Assembly: GCA_000497835.1 (NCBI GenBank)
Contig: KI547167.1
Coordinates: forward strand, 12,537-45,612
Reading direction: 5' to 3'
DNA from: a gamma proteobacterium L18
GTDB taxonomy: Bacteria; Pseudomonadota; Gammaproteobacteria; Pseudomonadales; Pseudomonadaceae
DNA length: 33,076 bases
The position numbers and the translations under genes were made by a program. Every line of letters starts with the position of its first letter. Within the stretch, counting starts at the first letter, position 1. Below the pieces are notes generated by a model that saw only the letters and a program-made list of their open reading frames with translations, was not told where the DNA came from and did no database searches. Shown piece after piece: positions 12,125 through 22,076 of this stretch.

Positions 12125-12823
12125 TCAGCCCTTGCGTGGTGCCAGGTAGCCCAGCCAGCGGCGCTCGGCCAGCTTGAACAGGCGAACCAGGATAAAGGTC
12201 AGGCACAGGTAGAAAACGCCTGCGGTGATGTAGGCCTCGAACGGCAGATAGTACTGCGCGTTCACCGTTCGCGCGGCGCCGGTGATGTCGATCAGGGTGA
12301 CGATGGAGGCAAGGCTGGTGGTCTGCAGCATCATGATCACTTCGTTGCTGTACTGCGGCAGCGCGCGGCGCAGGGCCGACGGCAGCAGGATGCGACGGTA
12401 CATCTTGACCCGCGACATGCCCATGGCCCGCGCCGCCTCGATCTCGCCGTGGGGCGTGGCCTTGAGGCTGCCGGCGACGATTTCCGCTGTATAGGCGCTG
12501 GTGTTGATGGCAAAGGCCAGGCAGGCGCAGAAGGTGGCGCTGGACAGCCACGGCCAGAAAATGCTCTCACGCACCACCGCGAACTGGGCCAGGCCGTAGT
12601 AGATCAGAAACAGCTGCACCAGCATCGGCGTGCCGCGGATCACATAGGTGTACAGCCACGCTGGCAGGTTCACCAGCGGCCGCTTGGACACGCGCATCAA
12701 CCCCAGCGGCAAGGCCGCCAGCAGGCCGAAGAACAGCGACAGCAGCAACAGCTTGATGGTTTCCAGCACGCCGCTGAAGTACAGCGGCAGGTTTTCCCAC
12801 ACCACGTTGTAATCGAAGATCAT
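12125..12823 (-). CDS. aotM: Arginine/ornithine ABC transporter permease AotM
   Basis: A 232-residue HisM-type inner-membrane permease with about five hydrophobic segments. The EAA loop that contacts the ATPase is visible as EAARAMGMSRVKMYRRILLP. YTYVIRGTPMLVQLFLIYYG is the typical family segment. Its ATG overlaps the aotQ stop (ATGA), so the two permeases are probably made in equal amounts. aotO begins four bases after its stop. Confidence 0.95.
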   Translation of the reverse strand: MIFDYNVVWENLPLYFSGVLETIKLLLLSLFFGLLAALPLGLMRVSKRPLVNLPAWLYTYVIRGTPMLVQLFLIYYGLAQFAVVRESIFWPWLSSATFCACLAFAINTSAYTAEIVAGSLKATPHGEIEAARAMGMSRVKMYRRILLPSALRRALPQYSNEVIMMLQTTSLASIVTLIDITGAARTVNAQYYLPFEAYITAGVFYLCLTFILVRLFKLAERRWLGYLAPRKG

Positions 12824-13509
12824 AGTTCAGCCACCCTTACGCCAGCCGAGTAGCGTTTTTCCAGGAACCGCAAAGCCAGCAGCGAGACGCTGGTGATCAC
12901 CAGGTACAGCGCGGCCACCGCCAGGAAGAAAGTGAACGGCTGACGCGTGGCGTCGGCCGCAGCCTTGGCCTTGAACATCATGTCCTGCAGGCCCACCACC
13001 GACACCAGCGCCGTGGCCTTGACCAGTACCAGCCAGTTGTTGGTGAAGCCGGGAATGGCCAGGCGGATCATCTGCGGCACCAGCACGCGGAAGAACACCT
13101 GGCGGCTGCTCATGCCATAGGCAAGGCCCGCCTCGGCCTGCCCCTTGGGGATGGCCATGAACGCACCGCGGAAGGTTTCCGACAGGTACGCCCCGAAAAT
13201 GAAGCCCAGCGTGCCGATGCCGGCCGCCATGGGGTCTAGATCGATGTAGTCGTCGAAGCCCAGCAGGGGCGCGACACGGTTGAGCAGGTCCTGGCCGCCG
13301 AAGAAGATCAGCAGGATCAGCACCAGGTCGGGAATGCCGCGGATGACCGTGGAATAGGTCGCCCCCAGCCAGGCCAGCCAGCGCACGGGCGAGAGCCTGA
13401 GTGCGACGACGATCAATCCCAGGGCAATGGCCAGCGCCATGGATGACAGGGCCAACTGCAACGTCAGCCAGGTGCCATCGAGGATGACTGCCCCGTAGCC
13501 TTCTAACAT
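12820..13509 (-). CDS. aotQ: Arginine/ornithine ABC transporter permease AotQ
   Basis: A 229-residue HisQ-type permease that pairs with AotM. The frame opens 13 codons further upstream, but the ATG at 13509 (MLEGYGAVILDGTWLTLQLA) is preceded by GAGGAA and gives the family N-terminus. The upstream codons would run through a terminator-like region. The EAA loop is EAGLAYGMSSRQVFFRVLVP. It follows aotJ after an intrinsic terminator-like hairpin and overlaps aotM by four bases. Confidence 0.95.
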   Translation of the reverse strand: MLEGYGAVILDGTWLTLQLALSSMALAIALGLIVVALRLSPVRWLAWLGATYSTVIRGIPDLVLILLIFFGGQDLLNRVAPLLGFDDYIDLDPMAAGIGTLGFIFGAYLSETFRGAFMAIPKGQAEAGLAYGMSSRQVFFRVLVPQMIRLAIPGFTNNWLVLVKATALVSVVGLQDMMFKAKAAADATRQPFTFFLAVAALYLVITSVSLLALRFLEKRYSAGVRVAEL

Positions 13510-13534
13510 GTAAATTTCCTCGACCGTGGAAATG

Positions 13535-13574
13535 AAAAAATGGTGCAAGCCTCAGCGCCTGCGGCTTGCACCAT
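13535..13574 (-). terminator. Intrinsic terminator between aotJ and aotQ
   Basis: ATGGTGCAAGCC and GGCTTGCACCAT form a perfect 12-bp stem with an 11-base loop, followed on the minus strand by a run of U. It sits right after aotJ, where partial termination would leave much binding-protein mRNA and less permease mRNA. Confidence 0.85.
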
Positions 13575-13595
13575 CTGTCGGGTGACGCTTACGCC

Positions 13596-14372
13596 TTACT
13601 GGCCGTAGATGTCGAAGTTGAAGTACTTGTCCTGGATCTGCTTGTACTTGCCGTTGGCGCGGATGGCGGCGATGGCAGCGTTGAGCTTGTCCAGGTCAGC
13701 CTTGTCACCCTTGCGCACGGCGATGCCCACGCCGTCACCGAAGTATTTGACGTCGGTGAACGAGGGGCCTGCAAAAGCGTAGCCCTTGCCGGCGTCGGTG
13801 TTCAGGAAGCCGTCCTGCAGCAGGGTGGCGTCGGCCAGGGTGCCGTCCAGGCGGCCGGCGGTGACGTCCAGGTAGATCTCGTTCTGCGAGCCGTACGGCA
13901 CCACTTCCACGCCTTTTGGCGCCAGCACTTCGCGGGCGAAACGCTCGTGGATCGAACCGCGCTGCACGCCGATCTTCTTGCCTTTGAGGCCGTCCAGGTT
14001 GTCGGCAACGGTGGTGCCTTCCTTCATCACCAGGCGCGCTGGGGTCAGGTAGTAGCGGTTGGTGAAGTCCACCGACTTCTTGCGGTCTTCAGTGATCGAC
14101 ATCGACGACAGGATGGCGTCGATCTTGCGCACTTTCAGCGCCGGGATCAGGCCGTCGAACTCCTGCTCGACCCACTGGCACTTGACCTTCATCTCTTCGC
14201 ACAGGGCGTTGCCGATGTCGTAGTCAAAACCCACGATGCTGCCGTCGGCAGCCTTGGAGGCGAACGGTGGGTAGGCCGCTTCGATACCGATCTTGAAGGG
14301 CTTGTCGTCGGCGAACGAGGACAGCGACAGCACGGACAGCGCCAGGGCGCCAAGAAGCACGAGTTTCTTCAT
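13596..14372 (-). CDS. aotJ: Arginine/ornithine periplasmic binding protein AotJ
   Basis: A 258-residue family 3 solute-binding protein delivering arginine/ornithine to AotQM. The ATG at 14372 is chosen over one 15 codons upstream because it starts the signal peptide ([20 protein letters not shown], cleavage near A22) and has GGAG before it. Motifs include [13 protein letters not shown], the substrate segment [15 protein letters not shown], and [19 protein letters not shown]. It is the first gene of the aotJQMOP-argR operon. Confidence 0.95.
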   Translation of the reverse strand: MKKLVLLGALALSVLSLSSFADDKPFKIGIEAAYPPFASKAADGSIVGFDYDIGNALCEEMKVKCQWVEQEFDGLIPALKVRKIDAILSSMSITEDRKKSVDFTNRYYLTPARLVMKEGTTVADNLDGLKGKKIGVQRGSIHERFAREVLAPKGVEVVPYGSQNEIYLDVTAGRLDGTLADATLLQDGFLNTDAGKGYAFAGPSFTDVKYFGDGVGIAVRKGDKADLDKLNAAIAAIRANGKYKQIQDKYFNFDIYGQ

Positions 14373-14501
14373 CTCAGGACTCCATCGGTAAAGGGCAATA
14401 AATGGCAGAGTGAGCACAGGCCCAATATGCGAATGGGTACAACGCAGATAGCAGCGCGCAGCTCGTGAGCATGGCTCATCGGGCGGCGGCGAGTGACCGG
14501 C

Positions 14502-14544
14502 ATTTTAGCGACAGCCCCGAAGCCGATATTTCTTCAATGCGACA
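14502..14544 (-). promoter_or_regulatory. aot operon promoter with ArgR half-sites
   Basis: On the minus strand a perfect ArgR half-site TGTCGCATTGAAGAAA (14544-14529) is followed 37 bases later by a -10-like TAAAAT (14507-14502). A second TGTCGC (14513-14508) abuts the hexamer. The half-site to -10 distance equals that at aru. The leader to aotJ is then about 125 bases. Further upstream, up to 14834, I see only AT-rich and G-rich sequence with no supported gene. Confidence 0.65.
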
Positions 14545-14834
14545 ACTAGTTACAGATGCACTGAGGATACGACCCGAGATTATTGACAGCCTTTGATGTT
14601 TATGCAAAGGCAAATGACAGGGAACCGATCTATCAAGCAAATTGCGCGCCTATTATTGGCAAACCCTTGTAATCCGGCAACCCTGGCGTTTGGCTTTGTC
14701 ATTTTTTGTGGGAAGGACGCACCGGTTTGTGGCGTTTCGCCTCCTTTTGGGGCGGGTTGGGGTGACGGACGGTAACATCGATATATGTCTGGGATGGTTT
14801 GCTTGAGGTTCGCTTGAGGGGTGTGGTGGGGTTG

Positions 14835-15056
14835 AGATCGCGCGCCGCCCGCGCGGCGCTTCCCGGGCAGAGCCCGGTCCTACATTTGTTTCGGGCCAGT
14901 TATGTCAGTGTCATCGCCTGGTCCGCCTTGTTTGCCCACCACAAATTTCCAGTGAACAAACAAGGCGGACCAGGTGATCTGGCAGGCAATGGTACGTTGC
15001 AACAAATGTAGGACCGGGCTCTGCCCGGGAAGCGCCGCGCGGGCGGCGCGCGATCT
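14835..15056. repeat. Long imperfect palindrome, family B copy 2
   Basis: A 222-bp inverted repeat built like the copy at 8828-9060: outer AGATCGCGCGCCGCCCGCGC, REP core CCGGGCAGAGCCCGGTCCTA, CATTTGTTTCGGGCCAGTTA in the left arm, and an inner GGTCCGCCTTGTTT pairing with AACAAACAAGGCGGACC. The right arm lacks the GGGCCAGT complement (it has GGTACGTTGC instead), so the middle part of this copy has diverged. It lies between acs and the aot promoter. Confidence 0.9.
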
Positions 15057-15091
15057 AATGGACACCACAGAACCCACGCCAAGCCCCCCCC

Positions 15092-15123
15092 AAAAAAAAC
15101 ACAAAACCCCGCCGAAGCGGGGT
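15092..15123 (-). terminator. Intrinsic terminator of acs
   Basis: On the minus strand AACCCCGC-TTCG-GCGGGGTT (UUCG tetraloop) is followed by TTGTGTTTTTTTT. It starts about 20 bases after the acs stop codon. Confidence 0.9.
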
Positions 15124-15142
15124 TCTGTTCAAGCAAGCAGCC

Positions 15143-17098
<1,956 letters not shown>

Positions 17099-17467
17099 CT
17101 TTCTTACCTCGGAGCTATGTAGTTGTTTTTGTATGACCTCGTTGTAAGGGTATCTGCACGCAGAGGCCATTCGACGATGGTAGTAACCAATACCCTACCC
17201 TTTGATGACGCCTGACGCCACGCGCCGCAAAAATCGCCCTTGGCGCTGCAATCGATTGTTACAGATTCAGATAAAACTGTTTATCAAAACTTTGGCTGTT
17301 TACCCCGGTTACATCCACCTAAAATTCATCTCGCCAACCGGCACTGTGATTAACACACGCAACTGCCCCCACGAAGGCACGTTAATCCGAATCAAACTTC
17401 CCGAGCAACACACGCAGTCCCACAAGGATTGCGTGCCCCCTGACGACCGCATAAAGGTAAAATTGAA
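17099..17467. other. Divergent intergenic region, acs / DUF2790 gene
   Basis: This 369-base space is AT-richer than its surroundings and must hold the promoters of acs (minus) and of the gene at 17468 (plus). I see a short CACGCA/TGCGTG inverted repeat near 17410-17435 and no ORF with a credible ribosome site. No specific operator is assigned. Confidence 0.4.
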
Positions 17468-17728
17468 ATGAAAGCTTTTCTTGTCCTGGCCCTGAGTACT
17501 TTCTCGCTGGCAGCCATGGCTGATGAAGTTTCGAGCACCGCCAATACCCAAGTTCCGGTAGAACAATACAACTACTCGCAACACCTGGACATCGCCAGGG
17601 TGATCAGCACCAGCGAAATCCCCAATGTCTGTGAAGTGGTACCGGCGCGCATGACCTACCTGGACTCCACTGGCCAGAAACACATCCTTGAATACCGCGT
17701 GATGGGCAACGGTTGCTCCAACGGTTAA
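17468..17728 (+). CDS. DUF2790-type small exported protein
   Basis: An 86-residue protein with a clear signal peptide (MKAFLVLALSTFSLAAMA, cleavage likely before DEVSS). The mature part, about 68 residues, has HLDIARVISTSEIPNVCEVV and PARMTYLDSTGQKHILEYRV with two cysteines (in NVCEVV and GNGCSNG) that could form a disulfide in the periplasm. The pattern matches the DUF2790 proteins that Pseudomonas carries in several copies; no function is established. AAAGG precedes the ATG. A stem-loop follows the stop. It is probably monocistronic. Confidence 0.85.
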   Translation: MKAFLVLALSTFSLAAMADEVSSTANTQVPVEQYNYSQHLDIARVISTSEIPNVCEVVPARMTYLDSTGQKHILEYRVMGNGCSNG

Positions 17729-17741
17729 TCTCAAGCTGTTT

Positions 17742-17764
17742 CAGCGCCTCGTCACGAGGCGCTG
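17742..17764 (+). terminator. Stem-loop after the DUF2790 gene
   Basis: CAGCGCCTCG and CGAGGCGCTG form a perfect 10-bp stem with a TCA loop, starting 13 bases after the stop codon. The following GCCTGTTACAC has little U, so termination may be partial or factor-aided. Confidence 0.65.
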
Positions 17765-17825
17765 GCCTGTTACACAATTCCATATTTATTCACCCCTCTT
17801 GCATCGACTTGATTGACGACGATAG

Positions 17826-17844
17826 GGCGAAGTTTTAATTCGCC
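17826..17844 (+). promoter_or_regulatory. Inverted repeat in the leader of the 1402-residue gene
   Basis: GGCGAA-N7-TTCGCC lies 24 bases before the ATG, between an AT-rich stretch and the AAGGAG ribosome site (17857-17862). It could be an operator or a leader hairpin. Only the symmetry is seen. Confidence 0.35.
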
Positions 17845-17867
17845 AATATCCGCCTCAAGGAGTTTGC

Positions 17868-20800
17868 ATGTCCACGATTATCCCCCACCCTACTTTATTG
17901 AATCTCGGCCCACTACTCACTCACTTATTAAATAGCGAAGCGTTTTCCGGCATTGATCCTTTGTCCAGCGACCAGCAATGGCAGGACAACCTTGAGCAAT
18001 TGAGCGGCCGAACAGATGTGATTGCACTGCTGGACGCCCCCGTCCCTTCATTGCCGCTGTACCTGCAAGCTCAAGCCAGCGCAACGCTGGCAGGCCTGGA
18101 CCCGCAGATGGCCGAACAACTGCGCAACGCTTACTGGCAAGCCAAGCCCGGTCGCAGGGTGTTCAGCGCTGCCAGCCTGTTGTGGCGACAGGCCACGTTC
18201 TCGGCTCAGGCACACTGCGCATGGCTGGCATGCCTGCTGCTTTACCCGGAACTGGAGGGCGACAACACGGCTGAACACAACCCGGCCGACAGCCGGACCG
18301 GCACGTTCGAGCAGGTGGATATCGACCTCTCGGCCAGTACCGCCCGGGTCCTCCATGGCCGCTCCGGCAGCACTCGCTGCGCCCGTCTGCTCGACTACCT
18401 GCACATGGACTTTGGCCTGGCCTGCTCCAGTGATCCACAACGGCTGATGCCCTGCCTGTTCGGCTGCGCCACCTTCGCAGCCTTTGAAACCCACTTGATC
18501 CAGGACCTGCAGTGGACCGCACCGACCGGCACCTTGAAGCGCGAGTTGGCCATGCAAGCCATGGTCGATTATCTGGACCCGCCCAGCGGGCGAGTCGAAG
18601 GCCAGTTGGCAGGCGTGGCGCTCGATACGCAGAGCACCGCCAAGGCGCTGCGCGGTCAATTGGACTCGGCACTGATGAAAACCCTTGGCTGCACCCGCCG
18701 CGAACTGGCCGTGGTAGCCCCCCTGCTGCTGCGCGCTCGCGCCCCCCTGTTGTTGCTCAGTGACCTGCCTGACGACTTCGAACACCTGCCCGACCTGTAC
18801 ACCGTGCAACTCAAGCTGGGCATCCGCCTGGCCGCACAGGAGCCATGGTTCCTGGACCTGGACACTGCGCAGCGAATGCCGTCGGTGCGACAGGCGCTGG
18901 CCCACTCCGATCGTCAGCGAGCCGCCATCCTGCTGGCGCGCATGCCACTGGTGATCCACTGGGCCGAATACCATCAGGTCCTGCCGCCTGGGGCGCCGCA
19001 CACCACCGCGCAACTGATGGACGCCATGAAGGTGTTTGACACCATGGCCGCCCTGACCCAGCTGGCCGAGCCGCCGTCGCGGATGAAACAGGGTATCGAG
19101 TATCTGCGAGCGTTTGGCATCAGCCCACATCAGCTGGTGCCTGGCAATCGCCAGACCACCTACCTGGAACGCCTGATCGACAGCGGCAAGGACTTTCGCC
19201 ACGCCGCGCTCAAATCCACCACGCCACCCGACATCACCACGCTGTTCAAGCAACAATTCAAGGCCTACCGCAACCGCTGCCGAGCCTTGCTGCAGGATTT
19301 GATCAGTCTGTTCATCCAGCACTTGCCGGATACCACCCAGCAGTTGTTGCGCAGTGCACCGGTGCAGGCCTATGCCGTGCAATGGTACGAATACATAGCG
19401 CCCAACGCCGGCAGCATCCCGCCCCTGGATGAAGCCGACCCAGCCAGCTGGGCCGTGCGACGCTGCCCCGCGCTGTTGATCCACTGCCAGGGCAAGGATG
19501 GCGAAACGCTGCACCGATGGTTTCCCCAGCACTGGCGCTGGGACAGCCAAGTCATCGATCGCAAAGGGCTGCCCCTGGCGCAATGGGCACGCGAGCACTT
19601 GCCGCTGTCGTTCGACGATTACCATGACGCCGAGCAGCCGTTCACCTATAGCACCGCCGGGCGTCTGCAGGCGGTCGGCAGCCGGCTGCCCGCAGGCGAC
19701 CCGAGCCGCCTGGTCGAGATTGCACTGGACCAGGTGTGGATGCACCACTTCGACGACCTGGAGCAGCAATGCCAGGGCATGACCCAACTGGAGTTCCAGG
19801 CCCAGACCACCCAGCAGCGCAGCACCGCGGCGTACCTGGCACGGCTGGGCATCCCCTTCGCCAGCTGCTTCGACACCCAGGGCGCAGGCGGCGTGTCCCA
19901 CTGCGTGATGGATGCCGTCACCTTGCCCCTGAGCGCCCTGGCGCCCGTGCTACGCACCCTGGTGGCCAATCGACGCCTGATCAACCGCCTGCTGCACAGC
20001 GGCGGCCGCACCCCACTGATCAACACTGCCCTGGCCGTGAGCCGCTGGTTATATGGGCCACAGCGCAGCGGATCGTTCAACTTCACGCGTTACTATGATC
20101 GAGCCCTGCGCAGCAACGGCCGCGGCACATTCAGCCGCACCAGCCTGACGCCCACCACCACTGCCGGGCAAGGCAGCGCCACCGTCAATGGCCAACGCCA
20201 TGTAGCAGTGCTGAACCAAGGCACACCTCGCCATGCCGACTGGCGCTTACTGGACCCGGTGAGCCGTCGCGCCTACGGCCCCAAGCTGCTGGACCTGAGC
20301 CCCCACGGCAACCGTCGCCTGCTGATCGATACAGCGGCCATTGCACGCCCCGGGCAGAAGCCTGGCGCACTGGTGCTGCACAGGGCAGCGGACGGCACCC
20401 GCTACCTGCAGGCTCACCTGGACAGCCAGATACGCCTGGTACACCGCCCCGATCGCAGCGTCGACATACTGATCGACGGCACACTGTACCGCCGGGCCAA
20501 CACCCATCACTACGTACGCCACGACCGACTCGCCGCCACCCGCAAACCGCGGCCCATGCTGGAAACCCCCACGCCTTGCCGCGTGCCACGCGCACCGGAA
20601 CCCGCCCTGGACTGTGCAAGCCTGTACATGCACCAGGTACGCGTCGCGGCCCCACCGGCCAACGCCACGCTGGGCCAGCAGGCAGCCTACGCCTGGCAAG
20701 CGCGTACGTACCATTTGGTCAGCCTGGCGATAGCGGGCGGCAGCAGCACCCCGGTACCTGCCAACCTCGACGTGCTGGTGCTGGATGGGACGTTATGGCG

Positions 20801-22076
20801 ACGGCCACTTCAGCGCCCCGGCAGCAACCGCCTGGTCCGGGTCACCGATCAGGAACGCAGCCACTTCGGCCTGCCCTTGGCGGGCGTCGACGGCGCTGAA
20901 ATGAACTACCGGCCGCAGGTCAGCGGTCGCTTCGCCAGCGACAGGCGCTTTGGCCTGCATCCCTCGGTCACCGACCAGCAGGCACAGGCCATCGATGACG
21001 CCATGCCGGCCATCGAACTCGACTCGCTGGTGGCCGGCATCAATGACCGTCGCGTGCTGCGCGGCCATATCATGGACAACCCGCAAGGTCCCTGCATCGA
21101 ACTAGAGGCGGATACCCACGTGCTGTACCGCGCCTTTCTGCGCCCTGGCCCCTTGGTGTTCGAACGCATCACCGATCCCCGGCAGATCGACGATTTTTTC
21201 CGGACCACTGAAACGTACCGCATCGTCGGCACCACCCCCACAGCCACCCAGGACCGGGAGAATATTGCCCGGCTGCTGTTCGACATGGCCAAGCGCAACC
21301 CGACCCCCGACGACCTGCCTCTGGAGCCCTACCCCGACTACGCCGCCTACGCCCTGGCAATGGGCCGCAACAGCGAACTGCTGGACTACGCCACCAACAT
21401 CCTGGCCGGTAACGCGGAACAATTGAAGCTGTTCGAACTGGTCAAGACCCTGATTCCCGACCGGGCCTACCTGACCGAGCGCCCCGCGGCCATCCAGCAG
21501 GCGCACATCGACATACTCAACCGGCTGGCACCTCCACAGGCCACGCCGCCGATCACCTTCGCGCCCATTACCCTCGACACCGTCGGTACCGCCCAGGTGC
21601 ACACCGCCCTGCGCAAGCTGATGGCCGGGGCCAACATCGCGTTTATCCAGGCAACGCTGGAGGATGGCCGACGGATCGTCTACTACGCCCTGTCGGGCGG
21701 CCAGCGCGCCGCCACGCTGCGGCTCAAGCTTGATCTGCCGACCCAGGCACGCCAGACCCTCGACGGCGTGGAATGGGTGGACGCCAGGGCCATCATGCGC
21801 ACACGCGGCCCCGACCCGGAAATGACCAGCCTGCCGGTGGTGCGCCACACCCATCGCAAGGTGGCCACCCCGCATTCGCGCGAGCAGGACGCCGAACGCC
21901 TGATTGCCACCGTGCTCAAGGCCGATCTGCGCGGCCAGGCGGTCACTCAGCTACAGGTGTTCACACGCATGGACACCTGCCGCTCGTGCGGCGCAATCGT
22001 GCTGCCGCAACTGCAACTGCTATTCCCCCAGGCCCGCATGAGCATCAGCTATCTGGAACCCTACGCTATCGACTGA
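17868..22076 (+). CDS. Giant putative toxin/effector with C-terminal deaminase-like domain
   Basis: This 1402-residue protein has no signal peptide, no membrane segments, no RHS core and no PAAR domain. The last ~130 residues have the layout of BURPS668_1122-type toxin deaminases (Toxin-deaminase family). A beta hairpin (ANIAFIQATLEDGRRIVYYA) is followed by D1341-A-E1343, the deaminase D/H-x-E, then by C1371-RS-C1374 leading into IVLPQLQLLFPQARMSISY, i.e. the Cys-x-x-Cys zinc pair and the usual F-P strand. This suggests nucleobase or nucleic-acid deamination. The N-terminal ~700 residues are helical and recall the very large dermonecrotic-toxin-like (DUF6543) proteins of Pseudomonas, an uncertain link. 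Residues ~790-1100 are beta-rich with repeated DGTL-x-RR segments. AAGGAG precedes the ATG. It ends 11 bases inside the convergent phhR, leaving no room for an immunity gene downstream. Deaminase call about 0.7; delivery and target unknown. Confidence 0.8.
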   Translation: MSTIIPHPTLLNLGPLLTHLLNSEAFSGIDPLSSDQQWQDNLEQLSGRTDVIALLDAPVPSLPLYLQAQASATLAGLDPQMAEQLRNAYWQAKPGRRVFSAASLLWRQATFSAQAHCAWLACLLLYPELEGDNTAEHNPADSRTGTFEQVDIDLSASTARVLHGRSGSTRCARLLDYLHMDFGLACSSDPQRLMPCLFGCATFAAFETHLIQDLQWTAPTGTLKRELAMQAMVDYLDPPSGRVEGQLAGVALDTQSTAKALRGQLDSALMKTLGCTRRELAVVAPLLLRARAPLLLLSDLPDDFEHLPDLYTVQLKLGIRLAAQEPWFLDLDTAQRMPSVRQALAHSDRQRAAILLARMPLVIHWAEYHQVLPPGAPHTTAQLMDAMKVFDTMAALTQLAEPPSRMKQGIEYLRAFGISPHQLVPGNRQTTYLERLIDSGKDFRHAALKSTTPPDITTLFKQQFKAYRNRCRALLQDLISLFIQHLPDTTQQLLRSAPVQAYAVQWYEYIAPNAGSIPPLDEADPASWAVRRCPALLIHCQGKDGETLHRWFPQHWRWDSQVIDRKGLPLAQWAREHLPLSFDDYHDAEQPFTYSTAGRLQAVGSRLPAGDPSRLVEIALDQVWMHHFDDLEQQCQGMTQLEFQAQTTQQRSTAAYLARLGIPFASCFDTQGAGGVSHCVMDAVTLPLSALAPVLRTLVANRRLINRLLHSGGRTPLINTALAVSRWLYGPQRSGSFNFTRYYDRALRSNGRGTFSRTSLTPTTTAGQGSATVNGQRHVAVLNQGTPRHADWRLLDPVSRRAYGPKLLDLSPHGNRRLLIDTAAIARPGQKPGALVLHRAADGTRYLQAHLDSQIRLVHRPDRSVDILIDGTLYRRANTHHYVRHDRLAATRKPRPMLETPTPCRVPRAPEPALDCASLYMHQVRVAAPPANATLGQQAAYAWQARTYHLVSLAIAGGSSTPVPANLDVLVLDGTLWRRPLQRPGSNRLVRVTDQERSHFGLPLAGVDGAEMNYRPQVSGRFASDRRFGLHPSVTDQQAQAIDDAMPAIELDSLVAGINDRRVLRGHIMDNPQGPCIELEADTHVLYRAFLRPGPLVFERITDPRQIDDFFRTTETYRIVGTTPTATQDRENIARLLFDMAKRNPTPDDLPLEPYPDYAAYALAMGRNSELLDYATNILAGNAEQLKLFELVKTLIPDRAYLTERPAAIQQAHIDILNRLAPPQATPPITFAPITLDTVGTAQVHTALRKLMAGANIAFIQATLEDGRRIVYYALSGGQRAATLRLKLDLPTQARQTLDGVEWVDARAIMRTRGPDPEMTSLPVVRHTHRKVATPHSREQDAERLIATVLKADLRGQAVTQLQVFTRMDTCRSCGAIVLPQLQLLFPQARMSISYLEPYAID

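Noticed and set aside
14593..14775. 60-codon plus-strand ORF upstream of aotJ
   Set aside because: Poor start context, atypical composition, and it lies in the upstream control region of aot.
8828..15056. Composite transposon carrying aot-argR
   Set aside because: The flanking palindromes encode no transposase and the operon order is conserved in Pseudomonas, so acquisition as a unit is not supported.
17202..17471. 89-codon plus-strand ORF between acs and the DUF2790 gene
   Set aside because: No ribosome site, no recognisable protein, and it overlaps the start of the well-supported exported protein.
17468..17728. DUF2790 protein as immunity partner of the giant protein
   Set aside because: It has its own terminator-like stem-loop, belongs to a multi-copy Pseudomonas family and is exported; no evidence ties it to the toxin.
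18048..19901. 617-codon open frame on the minus strand
   Set aside because: Antisense to the 1402-residue gene. The plus frame has an AAGGAG site and recognisable domains; the antisense product does not.
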